Origin: Triplophysa rosa
Taxonomy: Eukaryota > Chordata > Actinopteri > Cypriniformes > Nemacheilidae
Direction: 5' to 3'
Assembly (NCBI RefSeq): GCF_024868665.1
Contig: NC_079899.1
Location: 213,409 to 277,408 of the forward strand
DNA: 64,000 nt
Shown here: in pieces, positions 11,833-21,390 of the stretch
How positions within the stretch are numbered: the stretch's first letter is position 1
Layout: each line of letters begins with the position of its first letter
Notes under the pieces: generated by a model
Told to the model about the DNA's origin: nothing
Database searches by the model: none
Seen by the model: the letters and a program-made list of their open reading frames with translations, nothing else
Position numbers and translations under genes: made by a program

Positions 11833-13217
11833 TACGTACACAGACAAGTACGCACACACACACACGCTCAGTGAGAGCACACATTTAGGATAAAGGAGAG
11901 AGAAGCACAGGTCAAATATAACAGATAATAAATTCCTATATGCAATATTAATTAAGTAAAACTTTAAGATTCTAAAGCAGCCCCCCCGGTCAGGCAGATA
12001 GTGCAAAAACAGTATGCAAACGGTGGCGAGGAACCCAAAACTCTAATCGAGAAAAAAAACCTCAGGAGAACCCAGGCCCAACCAGGGGATTCCAGTTCCC
12101 CTCTGGCAAAAGCTGCTGCCTCTGCACAAGCTCCAGAGAGCTTGCACAACAAGGCTAAATAAAATAAATAAACTTAATAATAAAATAAATTATAGTTTAA
12201 GATTATCATTAATAATCTAATAGCATTTGAAATTTTGTGGTGAAGACATGTCAAGTGACCGCGTCCTTCTTTATCCAGCTCTATCATCTCAGCTCTTGTC
12301 AGGTCCCCACTTCCCATTCTCCGCTCTACCATCAGGTCAGGCCATGAACTGCATCCTGCTCGCTGTGGTAACCTTGGAACAATGAGACAAGACTGGCTGA
12401 GAGTAGAGTACTGTTCTGTACTCTTTGATGCAACAAGTACATCAGTTGTGTTTTTGGTTCCGGTTGATCTAACTAATGCAGCCTAAACCCTCTGAAGATT
12501 TATATTATGGAAGAGTAGTGTATGCAAGATTAAAAAGATGCGTCTTTAGTCTAGATTTAAACTGACAGAGTGTGTCTGCCTCCCGGACAGTGCAGGGAAG
12601 ACTATTCCAAAGTTTAGGCGCTAGATAGGAAAAGGATCTACCACCTGCACTTGATTTTGAAATTCTAGGTATTACCAACTGACAGGACGCCTGAGAGCGT
12701 AATGCACGTGAAGGACTGTAATACAAAAGGAGTTCATTCAAGTACTGAGGAGCTAAACCATGTAAGGCTTTATAGGTAATAAGCAAGATTTTAAAGTTAA
12801 CGCGATGCTTTATAGGTAACCAGTGCAAGGTTGACAGAACCGGGCTAATATGTTCATACTTTTTTGTACGTGTAAGAACTCGAGCTGCCGCGTTTTGGAC
12901 CAATTGGAGTTTTTGTAATAAGCCTGCAGGGCAACCACCTAACAGTGCATTACAGTAATCTAGTCTTGATGTCATGAATGCATGAATTAACTTCTCTGCA
13001 TCTGAGATTGACAGCATATGACGTAGTTTAGATATATTCTTAAAATGGAAAAACGCAATTTTACAGGTGTTGGCGACGTGGCTCTCAAATGACAGATTAC
13101 TATCGAATAGAACGCCAAGATTCTTTGCTGACGACGAGGGTTTTATGGAACATCCGTCAATAGTTAAACAGTATTCTTGGTTGTTACTTATAGCAGTTTT
13201 CGGTCCAATAAGTAACC
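11595..13217 (-). mobile_element. Second L2-type LINE, 5'-truncated, nested antisense in the first
   Basis: Minus-strand reading from 13213 gives TAISNNQEYCLTIDG, KNLGVLFDSNLSFE, SRLDYCNALLGG, QNAAARVLTRT, STLHWLPIKHR, YKALHGLAPQYL and FKSRLKTHLF. This is the C-terminal part of an L2 RT, open from 13284 to 12505, followed by a 3' UTR. It ends at 11595-11650 (read in minus) with AAGCGCTATATAAATAAAG and the short-unit tail TTGAGTTGAG. It splits the host LINE between INLSL and TTGTFPTLFK, and CTCA is present at both junctions as a probable short target duplication. The RT fragment is almost unbroken, so this copy is younger than its host. Confidence 0.9.
11742..11868. repeat. Interrupted (CA)n microsatellite
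   Basis: A run of CA-rich repeats with GA and TA interruptions inside the 3' UTR of the nested L2. Several open frames on both strands here are artefacts of the repeat. Confidence 0.95.
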
Positions 13218-14735
13218 TCACCACTGGTACATTTCCCACACTCTTCAAATAGGCCTGTATTACCCCACTACTGAAGAAACCCACTCTTAATCCTGCACTG
13301 TTAGAAAGCTACAGACCGGTATCCCTCCTCCCCTTCATTGCTAAAACTCTTGAACATGTTGTATGTAACCAGCTCTCATCCTTTCTCACCCAGAACAACC
13401 TCCTGGACAGCAACCAGTCTGGTTTCAAGAGCGGTCATTCCACCGAGACTGCACTGTTCTCTGTCATTGAAGCCCTGAGACTGGAAAGAGTCTCTTCTGT
13501 TCTTATCCTACTGGATCTATCTGCTGCCTTTGACACCATTAACCATCACATCCTCCTGTCGAACCTCAAGGCTATGGGTGTCTCTGGAATGGTCCTACAA
13601 TGGTTCAGATCTTACCTCTCAGGTAGGTCATTTAGAGTATACTGGAGAGGTGAGGTCTCTGAGTCCCAACATCTCGACACAGGGGTGCCTCAGGGCTCAG
13701 TGCTTGGTCCGTTGCTATTTTCTGTATACATGACATCCCTAGGCTCTGTCATTCGGAAACATGGCTTTTCCTATCACTGCTATGCGGATGATACACAACT
13801 CCACCTGTCTTTTCAGCCTGACAATCCGACTGTTTCTGCACTCATTTCAGCATGCCTAGCCGACATCTCGCTCTGGATGAACGACCAACACCTGCAGCTG
13901 AACCGTGCAAAAACAGAACTGCTTGTAATCCCGGCCGACGGTCATCTTAACTTTACAGATCAGGTTGCCAGCACCACCCGGTCCTGTAGATTCATCCTCT
14001 ACAATATTAGGAAAATTAGACCCTTCCTATCAGAGCATGCTACGCAAGTCCTAGTCCAGGCTCTTGTTCTGTCCAGACTGGACTACTGCAATGCGGTACT
14101 GGCTGGACTTAGAGCTTGCACAACCAAACCTCTACAGATGATCCAGAATGCAGCGGCAAGAGTGGTCTTCAATGAACTGAAGAGAGCACACGTCACCCCT
14201 CTCTTCATTAAGTTACATTGGCTCCCTATAGTGGCTCGCATCAAATTCAAGACTCTGCTCCTGGCCTACGAGACCATCACTGGTTCGGCACCCCATTATC
14301 TTTACTCGCTAATGCAGACGTATGTACCCGCCAGATCCCTGCGCTCTGAAAACGAACGACGTCTTGTGCTGCCATCCCACAAAGGTAAAAAATCTCTCTC
14401 ACGTACCTTCTCTGGATCGGTTCCACTTATGTGGAATGATCTCCCGCTGCTAGAAGATCTGCAGATTCTGTAGCCATCTTTAAGAATCGTCCGAAAATGC
14501 ATCTCTTCCGTCAACACCTGACCGATCAGTTCTGACTTCTATTTCTTTTCTACTCTTTCAGTACTTAGCTCTTTATACTGTGGTAGGCTATATGAGACCA
14601 GTTTTTTTTATTCCACTTATGCTTTTTGTTGTCCTTATGTTGTCCCAATTGCTTCCATTGTTTACCCCATCTGTAAGTCGCTTTGGATAAAAGCGTCTGC
14701 TAAATGACTAAATGTAAATGTAATGTAAATGTGTT

Positions 14736-15154
14736 GTATGTCCCACTTTCATCACATCCATTATCCAGGGTGAAAGATGCCTTTTGGTGAGGTGCTGCTG
14801 ATAATGCCCTTTGTATGGTTTCCATCAATGCGACACATCACGTCAGTTGTGCACCTCAGCCTCATTGGGTGTTTCGGCCCTTTATCACAAGACACCCTCA
14901 GCCAAGGGAGGCCCACCGCAGGTTGATCAGACCTGGGTGTGTGTCGCATTATTACAAGGTCATCTGGCAGCCCATGTTGTGTCTACACCTCAACCACAGC
15001 CATTGGCTTCTTCTTTCCGCACCACTGGCCAGTTCTTGATTATCCTCCACTGGACCTGTCCTCTGAAAGTGACCAATTGTCAGCTATGGCGACCTCTGAT
15101 TTTTGCATGGTGCTGGGTCGAAAAGTTGCTGTGGTGTTCTGAATCTCTAATAAG
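14736..15154. other. No gene recognised
   Basis: Moderately GC-balanced DNA with overlapping short open frames (14811-15158). None shows a known domain. It may be a diverged repeat internal region. Confidence 0.35.
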
Positions 15155-15916
15155 TTGACGTTGCGTCACGGGTGGCTGTGTTCCCATGGGACTCAGCCAC
15201 CACCTCGTCTGCTTCCCGTTCCGTGACAACAGTGGCTACGGCCCTGCCGTCCACTATGGCGAGCAGCGAGGGTGATATGAGGATTACTGTGAGCGCTAAT
15301 CCGTCAGCCACCGGCTCGCGGACCGTTCGCACCTCGTCTCGCTCGTCTGACCGTTCCCCATGAGATGGTCCCACCGTCTTGTTCCTCAACCACATATTCG
15401 GAAACGGTGCGTGATGATGAGATGTCCGTTGCAGCATTGGAGGGTGACTTACTGGCATCTGACTCCGACGATTCCTCGGAGCTCCCTCCCTCGGGGGGTC
15501 GAGCCCAGGAAGAAGCGGACGTCGAAATGTCATGCACAGTGTTGTGGCGTTTTCCATAGGAACCCCATCTGTCGGCTCGACACAACGTCGAGAGACCGAC
15601 AGAAAGGGAACGTCTTGGTTACGGATGTAACCTCAGTTCCCTGATGGAGGGAACGAGACGTTGTGTCCTTCTTGCCACAACACGTGCTGCCCACTGCAGC
15701 AGTCGTGAGAGGTCTCAGGCTCCTCAGAACAAAAGGTGAATGAATGAGGCACGCCGTCTCCTTTTTACACCCGGATATCCGGGGGCGGAGTCCGGCATGC
15801 AAATTTCATTCGCCAATTTCATTGGCCTTTTCTAAGAAGTCGGAAGCGATTGGTTCTCAGGGACGAACCCCATCTGTCGGCTTGACACAACGTCGAGAGA
15901 CCGACAGAAAGGGAAC
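15155..15916 (+). mobile_element. Internally deleted DIRS retrotransposon (gag start joined to 3' end)
   Basis: Positions 15160-15540 align, in the opposite orientation, with the gag start of the DIRS element at 44530-44915. Shared features are SEGDMRITVS, an SDSDDSS run and EPRKKRTSK, here with frameshifts. From 15543 it jumps directly to the internal complementary region (GTGTTGTGGCGTTTTCCATAG, 15560-15650) and then to the inverted terminal repeat, which ends CCGACAGAAAGGGAAC at 15916. The whole RT, RNase H and recombinase part is missing, as is the left terminal repeat. Confidence 0.85.
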
Positions 15917-17100
15917 CTAGGGTTGGTTGAACCTCTTTATTGAAACGGGCCCCTGGTCTCCTCTGACGTGTCACAGCAGCACTTTACTGTAAGTTACTGA
16001 GTAAATGTTTATGAAAATAGGTAGAGCTTATTAGTTGTGATTAAGGAAATTTCATTTGTTGAAACTGTTTAGGTCAAATTTGGTCTTATTTTGTGATTGA
16101 TATCAGACAACAGAGGAATGTTATAAGCAGGGAAAATGGTGATGGCATAATGTAACTGAGTGCAGCTATAACTTCAAACTGCTGTCATATCACTGAAACG
16201 GCAGTGTTTGCTTGCTCACCCGACTGCATTTATTAGATATTATTTTCTAGAATGATCTTGCGTTTCTATAAACACCATGCACTGTGCTGTGTTTGAACTT
16301 TTCTGTGTTTTTTTGTTTGTCTTATTTTCTCCTGTAAAGCTGCTTTGGAACAATGCACACTGTGAAAAGCGCTATATACATCAAATAAAATTAAATTGAA
16401 GTTGTTGTTGACAGGGAGCTTAATGTTTTTGATTAAAGATTACAAGTTAAATTAATTAAAAAAAATAATGGTGTGCACGGATAAATCATTTATAATAAAC
16501 ACTGTGTAAAACACTTAGAATATTTCGCCTTGATTTCATGATGACTTTAAATAGGCAGATGATAACAGAATGAGAACAGGTGAGAACTAATCAGTAACTA
16601 TGGAATCAAATGAGCAGAGGGAAAACAGGCAAATGGGAACACTGGAAAACTAAACCAAAACATAACATAACACAAGCGTGACAATTGTGTCCTTCTATCC
16701 TGAGAAAAAAATAATGAAAAATCACAAGTTTTGTGGAATAAAACGTTTAATTTAATTTAAAATTAAATGTTCAGCTAAATGTATACACATTTAAATGATG
16801 AAGCTCTGAAAAAGGTTTTAGGGCACACCATTTAAAAACCATGTCATTTTTATAGCTTTTTCTGCGCTGTAACACTTCTGTTGGCTGCCAGCAGGTGGCA
16901 GTAAAGTCAAAGAGGACTCTTGACGTCCTCTATTTAAAGGTTTTAATGCCTTTATATCTAATACATCTAAACGTAATTTCCTTCACGTCGAAACAAACTG
17001 GAATACACCTCAAGAAGAAACTAAATCTGCCTATAAATGTTATTCAAATTTATCTTTAGATACAGATAAATAGACTTGAATCGTCAGTGTTTAGCGCTTG
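15917..17100. other. Intergenic DNA with one LINE tail
   Basis: A LINE 3' end lies at about 16335-16400 (AAGCTGCTTTGGAACAAT, then AAGCGCTATATACATCAAAT). Otherwise AT-rich sequence without recognisable genes. Confidence 0.5.
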
Positions 17101-17150
17101 ATGATTGGCTGTCTTTACTTGAAGGCGTGACTTCCGGCTGTGCTGATTAG
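17100..17150 (+). promoter_or_regulatory. Candidate promoter (inverted CCAAT, ETS site)
   Basis: GATTGGC at about 17103 is an inverted CCAAT box. GACTTCCGGC at about 17130 is a consensus ETS-family site. Both lie just upstream of a non-coding segment ending in a strong splice donor. No TATA box is evident. It is inferred to serve the exon at 17150-17280. Confidence 0.45.
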
Positions 17151-17280
17151 TTCTCCTGCCCTCACTGTAGTAAGAGCAGTGCTGCGACTGCTCGTTTGTA
17201 CAGTACTGTCTGCTCGAGCTCGGTAGAAGCTGTGACGTGACGTAATACAGAACTGAACTTAAGTGATCTCATCATTACAG
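17150..17280 (+). other. Candidate non-coding first exon, possibly of klc4
   Basis: A moderately GC-rich stretch ends ATCATTACAG at 17280 followed by GTATGTG, a near-consensus donor. It includes GTGACGTGACGTAA (about 17231-17244), a CRE-like site. The last 80 bases contain no ATG, as expected for a 5' UTR exon. The next supported + strand splice acceptor with coding sequence is klc4 at 34229, leaving a 17-kb repeat-filled first intron. The link to klc4 is inference from order and strand only; transcript data would decide. Confidence 0.4.
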
Positions 17281-17564
17281 GTATGTGTTCACATCTACAC
17301 GAGCATCACATGTGTGTAGCCTACGTCACATCGGTGCATGATGACAATGAAATAACCTGTACGAATCTGTGTGTACAAACGTCTGTTCAGTTTTGTCTTT
17401 AATATTTATTACTAACATATTATAATGATATAATAATAATAATGTTTGTAGATAAATGATTTTGTGTCAAACTCTGAGTCATGTACAGTGACCTATGGAC
17501 TGTGTCTCACATTTATAGCAGAAACACACAGACAACACCCATTTACGCACACACGCACACGCAT

Positions 17565-17820
17565 GTCTGGTTTACTATCCCCGTGGGGACAGTCCATAGG
17601 CGTAATGTTTTTTATACTGTACAAACTGTATATTCTATCCCCTATCCCTAAACCTAAAGATCATAGAACACTTTTTGCATTTTTAGATTTTTTAAAAATA
17701 TTGTTCTGTACAATTTATTAGCTTTTTTGCCCCTGGGGACCTCAATTTTGGTCCCCACGGTGACACGAGTCCCCATGTGTTGGTGTGTATTCAGGTTTAG
17801 GTCCCCACCGGGATATACAA

Positions 17821-17867
<47 letters not shown>

Positions 17868-17890
17868 CACACACACACACACCCTATTGG
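17565..17890. repeat. GTCCCCAC-type dispersed repeat with (CA)n flank
   Basis: Palindromic GGGGAC/GTCCCC motifs recur: CCCGTGGGGACAGTCC at 17580, CTGGGGACCTC and GGTCCCCACGG at 17733-17760, and GTCCCCACCGG at about 17802. The next bases, 17824-17882, are a (CA)n array with GC interruptions. A related copy lies at 35735-35830. Such elements are common in fish; the class is unknown to me. Confidence 0.6.
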
Positions 17891-19254
17891 TGCAGTAATA
17901 CAGTAATGGTGTACTCCTTGCAGTCAACCCATACACACGTTATATCATCATCAGACCTTTTATTTTTACCTATATATATATATATATATGCAGATGACAT
18001 CACATTTCATTGATTTGTGTTAGTTAAAGGGATACTCCACCCATAAATTCTGTCCTCATTTACTCACCCTCAAGTAGGGCTGCACGATTAATCGAAAAGA
18101 AACCGCACGCGATTTGGCAGTTGGCTGCAATGTTTTTGCTCAGTTTGTCAATGAAATACTGTTAAATGCAGCTGCATCCGAAAGCCAGAGGGCGCTCTCG
18201 CACAGAAACTCCAATGCTCCATAGAAGAAGTACCACACCTATAACCAGGAAATGCTGTCTTCCTATCTGCACCTGGCATATTTCTATCCCTGTTTTTCAA
18301 GCCTCCTCAGGTATTTTCATGATAATAAAGTATATTTACAAGAATGATGTTTGACGGGTGTTGCTTTTTTAAATGCATGTTTTAACAGTGGTGTAAAGTA
18401 TTGGAGTAAATTTAATTAGTTACTGTGCTTAAGTGTCTTTTTGGCTACTTTGTAGTTGTACTGAGTATTAAAGATATTAGCAACTTTTACTCTCTACTTG
18501 ACTACATTTTTGAACAAGTATATGTACTCTTTACTCCACTACATTTGTAATGACTAATGCAATTACACATTACATTTTGCATGGCATCTATTTTTCTTTT
18601 GCAGCAGTTTATTTTTGCTACAGAAGAATTTATATTTCCATTTAAAGGGCATTGAATGTACTTTCTTGTGAATTTTGCCCTTACTTACTGAAACTTGTCA
18701 ACATGGCTTCTTTATGACTTTTTAATTTTACCTAACATTATTTTATTTGTCCGTTATATTGAAGAGACCTTCTTGAAGAATGTTGGCTTACTTATGAGCA
18801 CTTGAGCTTAAATGAGACTTAGGGTGTTTGTAATAGATGTAGGTTATGACTATCGACTGTTTCTTGTTTTTCACTGACATGTCTCTTAAGTGTTGAGGAC
18901 TAGTGCTGCTTTGAGCCTACATTCAGTATGAGTAAAATACTCAAGTACTGTTAAAATCAGATACTTGAAGACTTTTACTGAAGTCGTTTTGGAATTGGTG
19001 ACTTGTAACTTGTAATGGAGTAATTTTCACTGCAAGGTATCTGTACTTTTACTTAAAAGAGTACATTCCTCAATATTTTTAAGGGCTTATTTTGGTTTAT
19101 GGAGTGTCCGACAACAAGTTTATGTACATACATGATGTAAAAATACTATTATTTTGTAATAATAAGCAGTTTTTATTACCTTACTTCTTGACTGACTCAA
19201 ATGATTCGTTCCGCGATTCATCTGTGTAATCTCCACCTTTCCACCAGCGTAGTC

Positions 19255-19329
19255 TGATCTGATTGGTCAGATAGTGTAGTCTGCTGTGATTGGTCAGATG
19301 GTCTAGTCTGCTGTGATTGGTCAAATGGT
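19255..19329 (+). promoter_or_regulatory. Three tandem repeats each with an inverted CCAAT box
   Basis: A unit of about 27 bp (TAGTCTG..TGATTGGTCAGAT) is repeated three times, with GATTGGTCA at about 19261, 19288 and 19315. It lies immediately upstream of the + strand ATG at 19376 and probably forms the element's internal promoter. Confidence 0.5.
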
Positions 19330-19375
19330 CGGTTTATACTCCTTTGGTGTCGATATTAACAGTGTATAGAGAGAG

Positions 19376-19448
19376 ATGGCGTCGATTTTACCTTACCAGT
19401 TCGAGCCCGAGTCTGACGAATCATTCTTTAATCCTTATACAGATGCCA
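19376..19448 (+). CDS. Short + strand first exon inside the TTAA element
   Basis: The ATG at 19376 opens MASILPYQFEPESDESFF and continues NPYTDA. An excellent donor GTAAGA follows at 19449. The LPYQFEPE motif is one I associate with small fish proteins having a P2X7-like cytosolic module, often transposon-linked; this is from memory and tentative. Upstream lie three tandem inverted CCAAT boxes. No matching acceptor exon is seen in the element, so it is probably a remnant of a second transposon gene on the strand opposite to the THAP exon. Confidence 0.4.
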
Positions 19449-19751
19449 GTAAGAAAAAGGACTGTTTTAGACACTTCTCTTGTAACAGTTAGTTATCACG
19501 GCATACAGTGTACGGTATTAGTATCTTCAAATGTTATTATAACTATAGTACACCACGCAGTTCTTGAAATAAAGACTTTGCGAGTTAATATGGTTGAACA
19601 CTTACATTAGCGCAACGAGTTTATAGCTAACGTTAGGTAAACAAACAGTAACAACCCCAAAAATAACGGTAACGTTAGCTAAACACAGACATGAGATAAC
19701 GTCACACAAATTTAATTTTAAGTAAAGACAAAAATAAAGAGTCACACTTAC

Positions 19752-20036
19752 AGGTTGTGATTCGGTGGAGCTTACAGGTCCAAATAAAGTTGGTATTGCA
19801 ACATCTTTTAAGGAAAGACGTTTAATGTATCCTGCAGTAAAGGCGCCAAGATTGATGAAGCAATCTTCGGTAAAATGACGCGCGCAAAGTAAAACGTTCG
19901 GTTTATACTCCTTTGGTGTCGTTTGAAAAATAAATAGTAACCATTTTTTCCTCAGAAGTTCTTCCTTTGGTAGTGAAAATAAGACTGACTTAGTTTCACT
20001 ACATAGAACACAGCTTCTCTTAGACATGATGCACAC
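19752..20036 (-). CDS. THAP zinc-finger exon of a Kolobok-like transposon gene
   Basis: Translation from the ATG at 20036 (or the in-frame ATG at 20027, MSKRS) gives a full THAP domain. It has the CVLC pair, KKWLLFI with the conserved Trp, CARHF supplying the third Cys and the His of the C2CH finger, and the closing AIPTLF motif near residue 85. The finger binds DNA and in transposases targets the element's ends. Reading continues to SSTESQP and then meets GTAAGT, a strong donor placing the exon end at 19752. Beyond it, open reading continues only by chance to 19602. No downstream transposase exon exists inside the element, so the gene is truncated, though the finger looks intact. An alternative is a captured host THAP exon, but the terminal repeats make a transposon origin more likely. 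Confidence 0.75.
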
Positions 20037-20944
20037 GTCACGAACGAGCTAGTACAGTGTTTGGGGAGGAGAGAGTTAAGTTTTCGCAGTCAGTAGGCGG
20101 GGATTTTTCTAGTGACGTAGGTACATTGTGGTTAAAGATTCGGACAGGTCATGGCTTGTTCGCGTGATTCAGAGTCGATTACCTTTTTTATAAGCTAATA
20201 ACTTTGTTATTCGTTCACCTTCGGATTTACAACTTGGCAGATTGCTTACATTCAAACACGGCAAAATTAAACACTTCATGAAATGTATTTTTTATGATCT
20301 CGAGGAATGTACTCTTTAAGTATGGTTTTCAGGTACATTTACACCTCTGTGTTTTAAGCGAATCAAATGCGCAGTGCTTTCAGATGGAGCAGCATTTCCC
20401 ACAGATCACAGAGCCGTGCTTCACAAACATGCTGCGCAAAACATAAATCATAAATACTAATCGCGGCATACATCAAAACAAATAAAACATAATCGCAGTC
20501 TTTGCGATTTCACATTCGCGATAGCCACATCGATTTAATCACAATTTGAATGGGAATTGCGATTAATCGTGCAGCCCTACACTCAAGTCGTTCCAAACCT
20601 GTATAAATTCTTTGTTCCATTGAACACAAAGAAAAATATTTGGAAGAATGTTATCAACTGACATTTCTGGGGCACCATTGACTACCATAGTAGGAAAAAT
20701 GATTGTATCATTTTTTTGTTTTGTTGAACACAGAAGAAGAATTTAGAAAAACAAACAGTTTTGGGGAACCTTTGACTACAATTTGCATGGTAGTCAATGG
20801 TGCCCCAGAAATGTCAGTTGCTAACATTATTCCAAATATCTTTCTTTGTGTTCAACAAAACAAAGAAATTTATACAGGTTTGGAACAACTAGAGAGTGAG
20901 TAAATGAAGACTGAATTTTTTTTTTTTGCGAAGTATCCCTTTAA

Positions 20945-21153
20945 CAAATAATCAAAGAAAATCACAGTTGAGTCTTGTATTGTATGTGTTTGTCTGTTTG
21001 TTTGTTTGTTTAATCTAACAGGAGTAATTCATGATGAGAATGCAGTTTGGATACGTTAATAATAATGCTTTTTGCATAATGTAGTGATTTACGAATGATG
21101 ATTGATTTGTGCCTTTAACTCAGTTTCATCAGTTTGTCATTATTTTTAAATTG
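20945..21153. other. No gene recognised
   Basis: Short AT-rich spacer, with a TTTG microsatellite at about 20990-21010. Confidence 0.5.
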
Positions 21154-21390
21154 CAGGGCTCTAGAGTGCGACCTTATTTCTCAATGGTGCGACTAAGAAA
21201 AATTTGAGGTCACAACGGTGCGACCAGCCGTTCGAGGGAGAAAAAAAGTCTCCCCGACTCTGAAAGTCTTCCTGTGATTCAACAACAGACACACATTAGG
21301 CCCATATCGTGGTCTAAACCAATCAGAGATAGTGAAGGGCGGACCCCCTCTGATTGGCCGTGGTCCAGATTTTCCTGTACGTGTGTGTAC

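Larger units (their letters stand above)
11005..14735 (+). mobile_element. L2 LINE, 5'-truncated, interrupted by an antisense L2
   Basis: The linker region starts near 11060 (PWLSDVLREHR, RSAERKW), then FKTFSALL and LTADDFASFFVKK. The frame breaks at 11594 and resumes at 13218 with TTGTFPTLFK. RT blocks follow: [56 protein letters not shown] and CYADDTQL. The C-terminal half includes LSRLDYCNAVL, QNAAARVV and LHWLPI and ends at 14473. The 3' tail GTCGCTTTGGATAAAAGCG with AAATGACTAAATGTAAATG repeats lies at 14672-14733. An internal deletion removes the KNLGV region before LNFTDQV, and at least one in-frame stop lies after TLFK. Confidence 0.9.
19057..20315 (-). mobile_element. Kolobok-like TTAA element with THAP exon (level 4)
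   Basis: TTAA lies at 19053-19056 and 20316-20319, and the ends AAGAGTACATTCCTC / GAGGAATGTACTCT form an inverted repeat of about 14 bp. The interior encodes a THAP zinc finger on the minus strand. THAP-bearing transposases and TTAA target duplications are the known combination of the Kolobok superfamily. At 1.26 kb no catalytic domain is present, so this copy is non-autonomous. The class call is inference from these two features. Confidence 0.75.
18386..20349. mobile_element. Non-autonomous hAT element, CAGTGGTGTAAAG family (level 3)
   Basis: It runs from CAGTGGTGTAAAG to TTTACACCTCTG, with a perfect 8-bp target duplication TGTTTTAA at 18378-18385 and 20350-20357. The same family, without internal insertion, occurs at 49497-50314. 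That copy shows the original continuity ACTTAAGTATGG across the site where the level-4 element sits. Confidence 0.95.
18075..20579. mobile_element. Non-autonomous hAT element (level 2)
   Basis: The terminal inverted repeat TAGGGCTGCACGATTAATCG is found at both ends. The 8-bp target duplication is CCCTCAAG on the left and CACTCAAG on the right, with one mismatch. Its short interior is interrupted by the next hAT element. Degenerate CGATTAATC and GCGATT motifs lie subterminally. Confidence 0.92.
18028..20940. mobile_element. TTAA-flanked MITE (level 1 of a four-level nest)
   Basis: TTAA at 18024-18027 and 20941-20944 flanks AGGGATACTCC...GTATCCCT. The right part (20590-20940) is itself a large palindrome: GGGGCACCATTGACTACCAT at 20670 returns as ATGGTAGTCAATGGTGCCCC near 20788. 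This is the common fish MITE family with CATTTACTCACCCT near its ends. It has no coding capacity and is split by the hAT element at 18075-20579. Confidence 0.9.

Noticed and set aside
11607..12006. Cys/Val-rich and Thr/His-rich open frames on both strands
   Set aside because: They are translations of the (CA)n/(TG)n microsatellite in a LINE 3' UTR.
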